61,675 nt of DNA from Thioalkalivibrio sp. ALE14 (GCF_000376845.1 NZ_AQXY01000019.1:1-61675); one strand, 5' to 3'. Counted from the stretch's first letter, positions 1 to 7,187 are shown. Made by a program: numbers and translations. The notes: generated by a model from the letters alone, not told the origin.

Positions 1-30
1 GCTGTATCGCGCTCGTCTCTGCTTGCTCAC
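1..30 (-). CDS. IS3-family transposase OrfA, first 10 codons only
   Basis: The GTG start is the complement of bases 28-30, and an SD-like GGAGGTG lies just upstream. The ten visible residues (MSKQRRARYS) match the start of the right-hand copy at 61448. The gene is truncated by the window edge. OrfA of IS3 elements is the helix-turn-helix DNA-binding part of the OrfAB transposase, made by frameshifting into OrfB. Confidence 0.8.
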   Translation of the reverse strand, partial: MSKQRRARYS

Positions 31-95
31 ATTCACCTCCAGTTACCCATCTAGTGTGGCTTAACTGGGGTGTCCGCTGTCATTGGACCACTTCA
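1..95 (-). mobile_element. Left partial IS3-family element (one terminus)
   Basis: Bases 1-95 are the exact reverse complement of 61383-61477. Reading leftward the element starts with TGAAGTGGTCCAATGACAGC at base 95, a TGA...-type end consistent with IS3-family termini, and runs into the start of a transposase OrfA gene. The rest of the copy lies outside the window. It interrupts the gene at 83-814. Confidence 0.9.
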
Positions 96-814
96 AACCT
101 TATCGAGATGCGCTTTCGGCCCTCGACCGTGCCGTGAACGATCCGCGCGATTCAGGAGGGCTTGTTACTGCCCATGAACTCCAGGGCATGGCGCACATGG
201 ACTTAAAATTCTTCGCCGCCGATATCCGGCAGCGGTGCGAATGGGCAGAGGACCCGGCGCAGCCTGGAACGATCGGACTGCTGATCGAAGCGCTTCATGC
301 CTTTTCAGACCGTGACCCCGCTGCGCCACGGTTACTCGGATTCCTTTCTGTAGAACTGAAGCTTCTCCGCATCCCGGAGCCGGCGCCGCTTGTAGCCTGG
401 CAAGTCGAGTTCCTGACGAATGCCGCGACGGCAGAATCTTGGCACGGTTGCGATCCGGTGACTTACTTTGCGTCGAAGCCCCCGGCACGCTCCAGTCTGC
501 AAAGCTGGGTAACGGCCGCGCTTGTCATGCGGAGCGTAGAGGTATTGGCGCAGAGCTACGGCCTATCACGAACCCGGAACGAAGCGTCCCCGCCGTTCAG
601 CGCTTGTGACGCCGTTTCGGAGCACCTCCAGTCCTGTGGCTGGGCTTGGTTCAACTACGAAGCTGTACGGAAGCGATACCAGGCAGCGAGGAAATGGACC
701 CGTGCGAGCGTGCCTTGGTGGCACCAGGAGAAACCCGCCGCTTGCATTCAGGTTTACTTGGGAACAACAGCGCTTGAGGCAGCGACGATGGATCTGGAGA
801 CACTGCCATTCTAG
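83..814 (+). CDS. Hypothetical island protein, 5' end probably replaced by the IS
   Basis: This is a 243-residue reading frame of unknown function. The only usable upstream start (TTG at 83) and the first four codons lie inside the IS end (to base 95), and an in-frame TAA sits at 62-64. The native start was therefore probably lost, or is the internal ATG at 188. The sequence is rich in Trp, Ala and Leu, with no signal peptide, no membrane segment and no motif I recognise. It precedes the AlpA-like gene in the same direction, as hypothetical genes often do in prophage and satellite control regions. It could be a pseudogene remnant. Confidence 0.5.
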   Translation: MDHFKPYRDALSALDRAVNDPRDSGGLVTAHELQGMAHMDLKFFAADIRQRCEWAEDPAQPGTIGLLIEALHAFSDRDPAAPRLLGFLSVELKLLRIPEPAPLVAWQVEFLTNAATAESWHGCDPVTYFASKPPARSSLQSWVTAALVMRSVEVLAQSYGLSRTRNEASPPFSACDAVSEHLQSCGWAWFNYEAVRKRYQAARKWTRASVPWWHQEKPAACIQVYLGTTALEAATMDLETLPF

Positions 815-829
815 GCTGACTGTGTGCGG

Positions 830-846
830 AAACCGCTTGCGGTTTT
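830..846 (+). terminator. Small hairpin with T run after the hypothetical gene
   Basis: AAACCGC-TT-GCGGTTT is followed directly by T and AG, and lies 16 bases after the stop at 814. The stem is only 7 bp and the T run is part of it, so this is a weak intrinsic terminator candidate. Confidence 0.4.
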
Positions 847-880
847 AGTACACGACTCCCGCCCGGTCACGCCACAAGAT

Positions 881-909
881 GCCTCCATAGTCACAACGGA
901 GGCCACGCG
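881..909 (+). promoter_or_regulatory. Hairpin that hides the ribosome binding site of the AlpA-like gene
   Basis: GCCTCC (881-886) is exactly complementary to GGAGGC (898-903). The latter contains the GGAGG Shine-Dalgarno sequence placed 7 bases before the ATG at 910. An 11-base loop separates them. Folding would block translation of the excisionase-like regulator, and of the coupled helicase gene. Confidence 0.5.
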
Positions 910-1110
910 ATGACCGACAATCCCAACATGACACCGCAGCAGGCAGCCGAATACCTGCACCTATCTCCCCGCACGTTGATCCGCTGGCGGAATATGCGCA
1001 AGGGGCCGCCTTGGGTGAAGGCGGGCCAGCGCATCATCTACCGCCGCGCAGACGTCGACGCATGGCTGGCGCGTAACGTTCAGGCTCCCGTTGCGGAAGT
1101 CACGGAATGA
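910..1110 (+). CDS. AlpA/excisionase-type HTH DNA-binding protein
   Basis: This 66-residue protein is almost entirely one winged HTH of the MerR/AlpA (HTH_17) type: 'TPQQAAEYLHLSPRTLIRWR' at residues 8-27, then 'GPPWVKAGQRIIYRRADVDAWL' features typical of AlpA and phage Xis proteins. In phage satellites such proteins activate or assist excision and early transcription. It has a strong GGAGG site, possibly sequestered in a hairpin. Its stop overlaps the start of the helicase gene (ATGA, 1107-1110), so the two are translationally coupled. No integrase accompanies it in this window. Confidence 0.85.
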   Translation: MTDNPNMTPQQAAEYLHLSPRTLIRWRNMRKGPPWVKAGQRIIYRRADVDAWLARNVQAPVAEVTE

Positions 1111-2735
1111 GCGCCGCCAAAAGAAACGCCCCGGCCGGGGGAGCGGCGCGGGGCGGTGGGGGTGAGCAAGGTCAAGCGCTCACGGATGAGCATAGCATGC
1201 GCCCGGCCATCGTGGCCGAAGACGGGCAGATGCACGAGATCCTTGACCAAGTGGACCGGGAACTAGGGCGAATGGCGAGCCCTATCATGTTCCGGAAGGG
1301 ATCGGCGCTGATCGCGGTCACTGATATCGACCGCCGCCCTGGTCTTGAGACGCGACAGACCGCACCCGCCACGTTGCTCCTGACCAACGCCGCAACGAAG
1401 GACCGACTGACTCGAGCGGTCGCCTGGGAGAGGTGGGACCAACGCTCCCAGCGCTACAAGCCTATCGACTGCCCCACCGCCTATGCCCAAGCGTTCCGCG
1501 AGCGCGGCGAGTATCGCCACGTGCCGGAGGTCACGGCCTTGACCGAGTGCCCGGTGGTGTTGTCATCCGGTCGGGTCATTCACCAGGGTGGATATGACCG
1601 TCATACCGGTATCTACGTGGCGCGCGCCCCGCGCGGCGGCTACCGGATCGGGGGAGACGATCGTGCGGACGCTGAGAAGGCGCTCGAGGTCCTGACCGAT
1701 CTGCTGAGCGAGTTCCCCTTTTCTACCGACGCTGACCGAGCGGCGGCGATTGCCGGCATCATGACGCCGGTGGCGGCCCCAGCCATCCCAGCATGCCCCC
1801 AGCATCTCGCGACCGCCGAGGCCCCCGGAGCCGGCAAATCGACCGTATGGGATGCCGCCGCCATCCTCGCAACCGGCCGGCCCATGCCGGTGATCTCCTG
1901 GCCAGCCGATGCCGCTGAACAGGAAAAACGACTGCACGGGGTGTTGCTGGCTGGGGATCCCCTGGCCAGTCTCGACAACCTGGAACGGCCATTGGCCGGC
2001 GAATCGCTCTGCCAGGCGACGACGCAGCCAGTCATGACGGTGCGCGCGTTGGGGGCGTCGACCATGTTCCAGGTGCCCGCGCGGGTGGCGTTATACGCCA
2101 CGGGCAATAACGCCGTGGTGCGAGGTGACATGACCCGCCGGACGGTCCTCACGCGCCTGTCCACGGGAATGGAGCGGCCCGAACGCCGGCCGTTCAAGCG
2201 GGACATCCTCGAGCACGTCCGCAGTCATCGCGACGAACTCCTGATGCACCTTACAGCGATCCCGCGCGCGTACCTAGCAAGCGGGCGACCGGACGTCGGG
2301 CTCGCGCCCTACAACTCTTTCGGCGAGTGGGACCTTCTGGTGCGGCGCCCGCTCGTCTGGCTGGGCCTTCCCGATCCCCTTGAGCCAAGTGAAGCACTGC
2401 GTGCGGATGACCCCGACCGTCAAGACCACCGTGCGCTGCTCAAAGCCTGGCACGCGCACTTCGGCTCCGAGCCGCAAACGGCGGCCGAAGTGATTCGTGC
2501 CGCTACGGACACCGTACGGCGCATGGACGGCACCACCGCAGATGATGCACCGGACTTGGCTGATGCGGTAACAGCCGTGTGCACGAGTGGTCGCGGGCCG
2601 AAGCTGGACGGGCGCACGCTGGGCTTTGCGCTTCGGCGTTACGTCGATCGTATCGAGTCGGGCTTGCGGCTCGAGCGCGCCGGCACCGACCGGACCAACA
2701 CGGGCCGTTGGCAGGTGCGCGAGGTCGGGGCATGA
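1107..2735 (+). CDS. D5/primase-C-like helicase ATPase (satellite replication protein)
   Basis: The protein has 542 residues. A Walker A motif APGAGKST lies at residues 239-246, a Walker B-like LASLDN at about 286-291, and a sensor motif YATGNN at 331-335 followed by an Arg-rich 'GDMTRRTVLTRL' segment. TGNN...GD..RR is characteristic of the superfamily 3/D5-type helicase domains of phage and plasmid primase-helicases. I see no zinc-binding or archaeal/eukaryotic-type primase domain in the N-terminal 200 residues, so it is probably helicase only. It is translationally coupled to the AlpA-like gene and followed by the iteron-like repeats, the arrangement expected for a satellite replication module. 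The exact family is uncertain. Confidence 0.7.
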   Translation: MSAAKRNAPAGGAARGGGGEQGQALTDEHSMRPAIVAEDGQMHEILDQVDRELGRMASPIMFRKGSALIAVTDIDRRPGLETRQTAPATLLLTNAATKDRLTRAVAWERWDQRSQRYKPIDCPTAYAQAFRERGEYRHVPEVTALTECPVVLSSGRVIHQGGYDRHTGIYVARAPRGGYRIGGDDRADAEKALEVLTDLLSEFPFSTDADRAAAIAGIMTPVAAPAIPACPQHLATAEAPGAGKSTVWDAAAILATGRPMPVISWPADAAEQEKRLHGVLLAGDPLASLDNLERPLAGESLCQATTQPVMTVRALGASTMFQVPARVALYATGNNAVVRGDMTRRTVLTRLSTGMERPERRPFKRDILEHVRSHRDELLMHLTAIPRAYLASGRPDVGLAPYNSFGEWDLLVRRPLVWLGLPDPLEPSEALRADDPDRQDHRALLKAWHAHFGSEPQTAAEVIRAATDTVRRMDGTTADDAPDLADAVTAVCTSGRGPKLDGRTLGFALRRYVDRIESGLRLERAGTDRTNTGRWQVREVGA

Positions 2736-2747
2736 CCGCCGCGCCCC

Positions 2748-2869
2748 GTGCAGGAGATGCAGGAGATGCAGGGGGTATTCCCGGCTCATATCTATATTTC
2801 GCACCGCGCTGCGTTTTTCACGCGTTGGTGGTGCACATCTCCTGCATCTCCTGCATCTCCTGCACCACC
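2748..2869. repeat. Iteron-like repeats with inverted 24-bp arms; candidate replication origin
   Basis: CAGGAGATG occurs twice in tandem at 2751-2768, and its complement CATCTCCTG three times in tandem at 2836-2862. Bases 2748-2771 and 2842-2865 form a perfect 24-bp inverted repeat. The right cluster is itself bounded by GGTGGTGCA (2827-2835) and TGCACCACC (2861-2869). The spacer and the flank at 2881-2920 are AT-rich for this genome. The position just after the helicase gene fits an origin bound by an initiator; an operator is the alternative. Confidence 0.55.
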
Positions 2870-3063
2870 TCCCGTTCCCTCCTGTTCCTTATAAACCTAT
2901 TTCCTATTCCCGAAAGGGAGTGCAAGGCATTGAATAAAAGGGCTTCGATGCGGAAGGCAATCCAGAAGGGTCCTTCTGTACCCCTTCGGGGTGCGGGTGC
3001 GGAGAGGCGCGATCTTTCGCTAGTTAGTGGGCTTGGAATATAGGCAACCAATCGGGTTACACC
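2870..3063. other. Non-coding stretch before the terS-like gene, with small hairpins
   Basis: Together with the repeat cluster this is a gene-free gap of 328 bases. An AT-rich tract lies at 2881-2940. AGAAGG-GT-CCTTCT (2964-2977) and ACCCC-TTC-GGGGT (2980-2992) form tight adjacent hairpins. Upstream of a terminase small subunit this is also where a cos or pac site would be expected. I see no gene I trust here. Confidence 0.4.
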
Positions 3064-3663
3064 ATGACAACCGAAGACGAAACCACCGCCGAAGATGGCC
3101 AGGGAACGGACCTGTCACTTTTGCCAGAGCCGGACCTTGGCGTCCGCGTTCGGCCGGCGCAGTTCGCCAGGATGCTGAACGTCTCCAGGCAGACGGTATC
3201 CCGGTGGGTCAAAGAAGGCCGTGTGCTGTTGGACCCGTCCGGCCGCCTGGATCCAGTAAAGGCCACCGAGCGGGTGCTACAGCATGGCGACCCGGCCCGC
3301 CTGCGCGCCACGCTCCTGAAACCCGTCATGGATGACATGGCCGGGCTGCGAACGGAACTCCGGGCAGCCCTGGAACGTGCCGAAGCGGCCGAAAACCGAG
3401 CCGAACGCGCCGCCGCTCGGGCGGACGAGGCGGCTGCTGATCTGAACATGGTGGAGGGCGCTGCGGATGGCTTCATCGCGGCCCTGGCGAATGACGAGGA
3501 TCAGCGCTCACGGCTCGCTGGATTGGGCGCAGATGAGGCCCGCGACTACCTGGAAGAACTCTACATGCAGGCGATGGACGATGCGTGCCCGACACCGGAA
3601 GAGGGGGGCGGGGTTGCGCCTGCGCTTGAACATCGAACAGACCATGAGGTGAGCCATGACTGA
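3064..3663 (+). CDS. Terminase-small-subunit-like (Nu1-type) HTH protein
   Basis: This is a 199-residue protein. Residues about 29-75 form an HTH ('QFARMLNVSRQTVSRWVKEG') followed by 'DPSGRLDPVKATERVLQ', the pattern of phage Nu1/TerS DNA-packaging proteins and related phage DNA-binding proteins. Residues about 85-130 are an Ala/Glu/Arg-rich coiled coil, which would suit oligomerisation. The C-terminus is acidic. In satellites a private TerS redirects the helper phage's large terminase to satellite DNA, and that role fits the absence of TerL here. The stop overlaps the start of the next gene by 8 bases. No good SD precedes the ATG. A plain transcription regulator is the alternative. Confidence 0.6.
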   Translation: MTTEDETTAEDGQGTDLSLLPEPDLGVRVRPAQFARMLNVSRQTVSRWVKEGRVLLDPSGRLDPVKATERVLQHGDPARLRATLLKPVMDDMAGLRTELRAALERAEAAENRAERAAARADEAAADLNMVEGAADGFIAALANDEDQRSRLAGLGADEARDYLEELYMQAMDDACPTPEEGGGVAPALEHRTDHEVSHD

Positions 3664-3928
3664 AGTGCTGAACGTACCCATCCCGCCCGGGTTGAGTGAG
3701 ACCACCATTCACGACCCCAACAGCACCGGGATCGTGGCCGGGCAATTCCTGGTCGCGTACTCCGATGCGACGCAAACGGGGGGCATCTTCCCCATGCAGG
3801 ACGATCAGCGGCGTTGGACCCTGATACACCCCGTCACAAAGGAGCAATTCGTGGAGATTTGCTCGGACTACGTGACCGCCGAGGTGAAGGCCAGGACGTC
3901 CGAGATTATCGACGCCGTAAGGCATTGA
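3656..3928 (+). CDS. Small hypothetical island protein between terS-like and capsid genes
   Basis: This 90-residue acidic protein overlaps the preceding gene by 8 bases, so it is probably co-translated. It has 'QFLVAYSDATQTGGIFPMQDDQRRWTLIHP'-like composition with several aromatics and no membrane segment. I do not recognise a family. Its place between a TerS-like and a capsid gene suggests a virion or packaging accessory role, such as a small head protein, but nothing in the sequence proves it. Confidence 0.6.
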   Translation: MTEVLNVPIPPGLSETTIHDPNSTGIVAGQFLVAYSDATQTGGIFPMQDDQRRWTLIHPVTKEQFVEICSDYVTAEVKARTSEIIDAVRH

Positions 3929-4150
3929 CGTACACGGCCGGGGCTGCGATAGTTTCAGGCAATACCACGTTTCGGGGTTGATCCCCTGGCGACCCGGCTT
4001 CAATCGCTTCGCGCTTGGCCAGAGCCCAGGAAAGCAGCCCCGAACGAGGACCGGGCCCCGGTCTGGAAGGTGATCGCGCAAACCTGCGGGTTTGCTGCTT
4101 TCAACGTTCCGGCCGGGGCTTTGTCGTTCCGGTCGGTGGAGAACCGGAAC
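3929..4150 (+). other. Structured leader upstream of the capsid gene
   Basis: No convincing gene is present. Three self-complementary elements occur: GGGG-TTGAT-CCCC near 3974-3987, the palindrome ACCGGG-C-CCCGGT at 4050-4062, and GCAAACC-TGC-GGGTTTGC at about 4077-4094. GGCCGGGGCT appears near both ends. A GTG at 4070 could extend the capsid frame upstream, but the ATG at 4151 has the better SD. It may be a translational control leader for a highly expressed capsid gene. Confidence 0.4.
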
Positions 4151-5965
4151 ATGCAAGCGACACAGACCCGACAAGCTGACCTGGACGCGGCCCAAGCCTC
4201 CACCGAGGCAATGACCGTGCCGCTGGTCCTGTCCACCGAGTACCCCGTGGATCGGGGTGCCTTTGTGGAAGTTCTGGACCACACCCCGGATGCGGTGGAC
4301 TTGAGCCGCGCTCCCCTTCCGTTCATCGAATCCCACGATACCGGGCGCCTGAATATCGGCGTCGTTGAGGCCTTGCGCCTGGCGGGCGGCAAGCTGCGTG
4401 GTGAGCTCCGGCTTGGCACCAGTGATCGTGCCCGCGAACTGATGCAAGACATCCTCGCCGGGATCGTGACCAGCGTCTCCATTGGATACCGGATCTTCGA
4501 CGAACAGCCAGGAGCGGATCAGCGCACCGTCCGGGTGACCCAATGGCAGCCCTTCGAGGTCTCCGCCGTGAGCGTGCCGGCCGATCCTACTGCGGGTTTT
4601 TTCCGCGCCGAACCGATGAGGAATACACCGATGAGTGACCACGAGAACGAAACCAACGATCCAAACGCCAACCAGGTGACGCTCACGCGCTCCGAACGCC
4701 GCAGCCAGAACCGTGCAATGGAAGCGGAACGCCAGCGCGTCTCGGACCTGCTTTCCCTAGGCGAATCGTATGCCCGCTTCGGCGGTCGGGAACTCGCGAA
4801 GCAGGCCATTCGCGAAGGCCGGGACGATGACTGGTTTTGCCAGACAGTACTCCAGCGTGCGGATTCCAGCCATATGCCGGCCCCGGAGCCATACACGGGC
4901 AAGCGAGATGCCTTCGGAAACCCCGCTGGTGGGCTCGGCTTGTCAGGCCGGGAAATGGAGGACTATTCCCTGGTTCGGGCGATCCGGGCCATGGTCGATC
5001 CGAAGGCATCCAAGGATGCCGGGCTGGAACTTGAGGCCTCGCGAGCGATTGCAAAGGAACTGCGCCGGGAGACCTCGGGCATCCTGGTGCCGGTAGAAGT
5101 CCAGCGGCAGTACGCCAACCGTTCCACGCTCACGGCCGGTGCGACCGGCGCGGCCCTGGTGGGTACTGACCACATGGGCGGCTCGTTTATCGACGTTTTG
5201 CGCAACAAGTCCGTTGCTTTCGAGGCCGGCATGCAGCCGATGCGGGGCCTTCAGGGCGACGTGTCCATCCCGATGAAAACGGACTCGAGCACCGGGGCTT
5301 GGATCGACGGCGAAGGCGAAGCGCTTTCACTGACCGCGCCAACGCATGGGGCCGTTACCTTGTCGCCGCGAACGGTGGGCGGTCTGGCCTCCTTCTCCCA
5401 TCGGATGCTGCTTCAGAGTAGCCCCGAGGTTGAAGGGCTGCTGCGAAATGACCTCGCAAGCACTTTGCAGGTGGAGATCGACCGCGCCGTCCTTAACGGC
5501 TCGGGCACCGGCAACGAGCCCACCGGCATCCTGAATGCCGCCGGGATTGGGTCGGACACCTACAGCGGGAGCCCGACGTACAGCGACATTATCGGCGCGG
5601 AGACCCTGGTGGCCGACCACAATGCCGACTCGCCCCAGTCGATCTACGTCACTTCCCCTGCGCTGCGCGGCACGCTGAAGGGCACCGATATCGGCAGCGA
5701 TACCGGCCAGATGATCTGGACCAACGGCGGCCCTGGCGAGGGCATGATGACCGGTTACCGGGCGCTTGCCACCAAGAACATGCCGGCCGATGCCGTGCTG
5801 TTCGGGGACTTCTCGCAAGTGCTGTTCGGCGAGTGGGGCATCCTGGAATTGATGGCCGATCCGTACCACGAGTTCGAGAAGGGATCGGTGCGGGTGCGGG
5901 CGCTGTACTCCTGCGACATTGCCCTGCGGCACCCGAAGGCCTTTGCCGCGATCACGTCCGCGTAA
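4151..5965 (+). CDS. Fused HK97-type prohead protease and major capsid protein
   Basis: From the chosen ATG (GGTGGAG upstream) the protein has 604 residues. The N-terminal part is a U35 prohead protease. The expected catalytic set is visible: His in 'PFIESHD', Ser in 'VTSVSIGYRI', Glu in 'FEVSAVSVPADP'. A charged linker ('RSERRSQNRAMEAERQRV') resembles a scaffold/delta region. The C-terminal half is an HK97-fold capsid with 'QGDVSIPMKTDSSTGAW' and 'EIDRAVLNGSGTGNEPTGIL'. The protease would cleave the scaffold during head maturation. It is unusual that no portal, connector, TerL or tail gene accompanies it. Confidence 0.9.
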   Translation: MQATQTRQADLDAAQASTEAMTVPLVLSTEYPVDRGAFVEVLDHTPDAVDLSRAPLPFIESHDTGRLNIGVVEALRLAGGKLRGELRLGTSDRARELMQDILAGIVTSVSIGYRIFDEQPGADQRTVRVTQWQPFEVSAVSVPADPTAGFFRAEPMRNTPMSDHENETNDPNANQVTLTRSERRSQNRAMEAERQRVSDLLSLGESYARFGGRELAKQAIREGRDDDWFCQTVLQRADSSHMPAPEPYTGKRDAFGNPAGGLGLSGREMEDYSLVRAIRAMVDPKASKDAGLELEASRAIAKELRRETSGILVPVEVQRQYANRSTLTAGATGAALVGTDHMGGSFIDVLRNKSVAFEAGMQPMRGLQGDVSIPMKTDSSTGAWIDGEGEALSLTAPTHGAVTLSPRTVGGLASFSHRMLLQSSPEVEGLLRNDLASTLQVEIDRAVLNGSGTGNEPTGILNAAGIGSDTYSGSPTYSDIIGAETLVADHNADSPQSIYVTSPALRGTLKGTDIGSDTGQMIWTNGGPGEGMMTGYRALATKNMPADAVLFGDFSQVLFGEWGILELMADPYHEFEKGSVRVRALYSCDIALRHPKAFAAITSA

Positions 5966-6165
5966 TGTTCCGGCCCTGGAGGCGTGGGAGTGGCCCAGCG
6001 CCTCCAGGGGGGTTCCCAGTGTTTGGCATGGCATTGGGAACTTGGGATGGGCCACACCGGATGAGGGTGCTTCCTCCCCAAGTACCCTTACGGCTGCCAA
6101 CGCCGGCCCGCTGTTGGGGCAGCGGAGCTACGGCAGCCCCTAATTCTTAATGCCGAGGTAAGACG
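5966..6165 (+). other. Hairpin-rich non-coding region after the capsid gene
   Basis: CCCTGGAGGCG (5974-5984) pairs perfectly with CGCCTCCAGGG (5999-6009), and the loop contains TGGG/CCCA. A second stem, GTTCCCA/TGGGAAC, follows at about 6013-6042. Neither has a T run, so they are not classic terminators. They may stabilise the capsid transcript's 3' end. I see no coding sequence here. Confidence 0.45.
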
Positions 6166-6372
6166 ATGTTCATTGAAACCGTAGACCGCCAGCGCCGGAA
6201 CGCCGTCTACATTCGCGCCGACCGCGTGTGCGGCGTGAAGGATTGGCCGGGCATCGGTGATGCCCCGAGCGATGCCGAAGTGTTCCTTCTTGGCGCACCA
6301 GAAACGCTTATGGTCGGGGAAGCGGCCAACAAGCTTCGCCAGCGAATCGAGCAAGCCCTGGCGACGAAGTAG
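6166..6372 (+). CDS. Small hypothetical island protein
   Basis: This is a 68-residue protein with an SD-like GAGGTAAG ahead of the ATG. It begins 'MFIETVDRQRRNAVYIRADR' and ends in a Lys/Arg/Ala-rich helix. The N-terminal half looks like a short beta-rich fold and no known family is evident. It is the last rightward gene of the island and faces the two leftward genes. A small DNA-binding or head-decoration protein is possible but unsupported. Confidence 0.6.
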   Translation: MFIETVDRQRRNAVYIRADRVCGVKDWPGIGDAPSDAEVFLLGAPETLMVGEAANKLRQRIEQALATK

Positions 6373-6407
6373 GGCCGCGCCGCCTTGCGGGCCGCGTTCA
6401 AAGAATA

Positions 6408-6427
6408 GGCCGGCGCAAAGGCCGGCC
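6408..6427. terminator. Hairpin between convergent island genes
   Basis: GGCCGGC-GCAAAG-GCCGGCC is a perfect 7-bp GC stem in the 79-base gap between the stop at 6372 (+) and the stop at 6452 (-). It lacks a clear T run, but its position suits a shared terminator. Confidence 0.45.
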
Positions 6428-6451
6428 CTCGTTGAGTATCAGCGGTTTCGG

Positions 6452-6892
6452 TTAGCCGACCGGTTTCAATCCTGACGCCTTCCGGCACGCTTCCCACAAG
6501 CGGCCCACCAGTGCATCCGCTGCGGCGGTTTCCCTGCTAATCCAGAACCAGACCGCCGGCGGCGCTTCGTTGGAGTCCACCAGTAGGCTTGCCGCCTCGC
6601 TGACCGTCTGAAGACGAAGGGTGCGTTTGTCCAGTTCCTTCAGCACCTGCTCCGAGCCAGAATTTCCCTTTTCCCGCGCACCGAACTCGCGATAGAGGCG
6701 GTCCAAGAACTCCCGCCCGGCCCGAATCTCGTTTTCCGCCCACCAGTAGAGGCACTGGTCGTCGTCTACGCCGCCTTCCGCGATGTGCCCGCAGAACCGT
6801 TCGATGGTCTGCAAGCGCTGAATGCGCTTCGAGACCTCCCGGTTCCAGTCCGTGGCGGCTGCCGTTTCGTTCATGGGCTCCGAGGCATTCAT
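6452..6892 (-). CDS. Hypothetical helical island protein
   Basis: The protein has 146 residues from the ATG that overlaps the upstream gene's TGA (ATGA, 6889-6892). It is largely helical and charged ('NREVSKRIQRLQTIERFCGHI', 'QVLKELDKRTLRLQTVSEAASLLV') with a Trp-rich patch (YWWAENE, WFWI). I do not recognise a family. A longer reading frame to 7003 exists, but it would overlap the neighbouring gene heavily and has Pro/Arg-rich shadow-like sequence. It lies with the next gene in a leftward two-gene cassette opposite the capsid module, a place where satellites often carry accessory or phage-interference genes; that role is inference. Confidence 0.6.
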   Translation of the reverse strand: MNASEPMNETAAATDWNREVSKRIQRLQTIERFCGHIAEGGVDDDQCLYWWAENEIRAGREFLDRLYREFGAREKGNSGSEQVLKELDKRTLRLQTVSEAASLLVDSNEAPPAVWFWISRETAAADALVGRLWEACRKASGLKPVG

Positions 6893-7083
6893 GCGAACAC
6901 CTCCCGGGGCTGCGACTCGAGAACTCGCACCCGGCCTTCGCGGGCATGGCGTTGGTGCTCCGGGCAAAGCAAGGATTCGGTGTCGCGATCCAGCGCGACC
7001 CATTGGGTGCCGATGTTCCGGCAGCGGGTGCCGTGCGTGGTGGCCGCCTGGCAGCGGTGGGGTGATCCTTCATGGTTTGGCAT
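6889..7083 (-). CDS. Small Cys/His protein (zinc-ribbon-like, CQA..GTRC..CxxH)
   Basis: The protein has 64 residues. 'HRCQAATTHGTRCRNIG' followed about 20 residues later by 'LLCPEHQ' gives a Cys-x7-8-GTRC...Cys-x2-His pattern, seen in small phage and mobile-element proteins and probably binding one zinc. It is the first gene of the leftward cassette and overlaps the next by 4 bases. The target is unknown. With 13 bases of ATG-proximal sequence shared with no other gene, the start is reasonably secure. Confidence 0.65.
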   Translation of the reverse strand: MPNHEGSPHRCQAATTHGTRCRNIGTQWVALDRDTESLLCPEHQRHAREGRVRVLESQPREVFA

Positions 7084-7129
7084 GGCGTCTACTCCTGACC
7101 GTGATGTGACCAGGAACGCTGCCTTGTGA

Positions 7130-7150
7130 CTTTTCCGTGACCCGGAAAAG
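7130..7150. repeat. Palindrome and TGTGAC repeats beside the tRNA
   Basis: CTTTTCCG-TGACC-CGGAAAAG is a perfect 8-bp stem. TGTGAC occurs at 7105-7110 and 7125-7130, 20 bases apart, and CGTGAC at 7136-7141. Helically phased short repeats next to a tRNA 3' end resemble integrase or Xis arm sites, but no integrase is in view to support this. Confidence 0.35.
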
Positions 7151-7187
7151 AAAAGGGGTCAGGCCGAATGACCTAACCCCTTGTTTT
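7146..7187. terminator. Bidirectional intrinsic terminator downstream of tRNA-Asn
   Basis: AAGGGGTCAGG (7153-7163) pairs with CCTAACCCCTT (7172-7182) with one mismatch. Leftward it is followed by TTCTTTT, rightward by GTTTTATT. It ends tRNA-Asn transcription on the minus strand and isolates the island. Confidence 0.75.

Noticed and set aside
2748-2869. A CRISPR array
   Set aside because: The units are 9 bp, contiguous, without spacers, and inverted between two clusters; no cas gene is present.
2732-3043. A 103-codon frame overlapping the helicase stop by ATGA
   Set aside because: Its protein is built from the translated 9-bp repeats (AGDAGDAGG, ISCISCISC) and has no recognisable fold. The region reads better as a non-coding repeat site, although translational coupling cannot be fully excluded.
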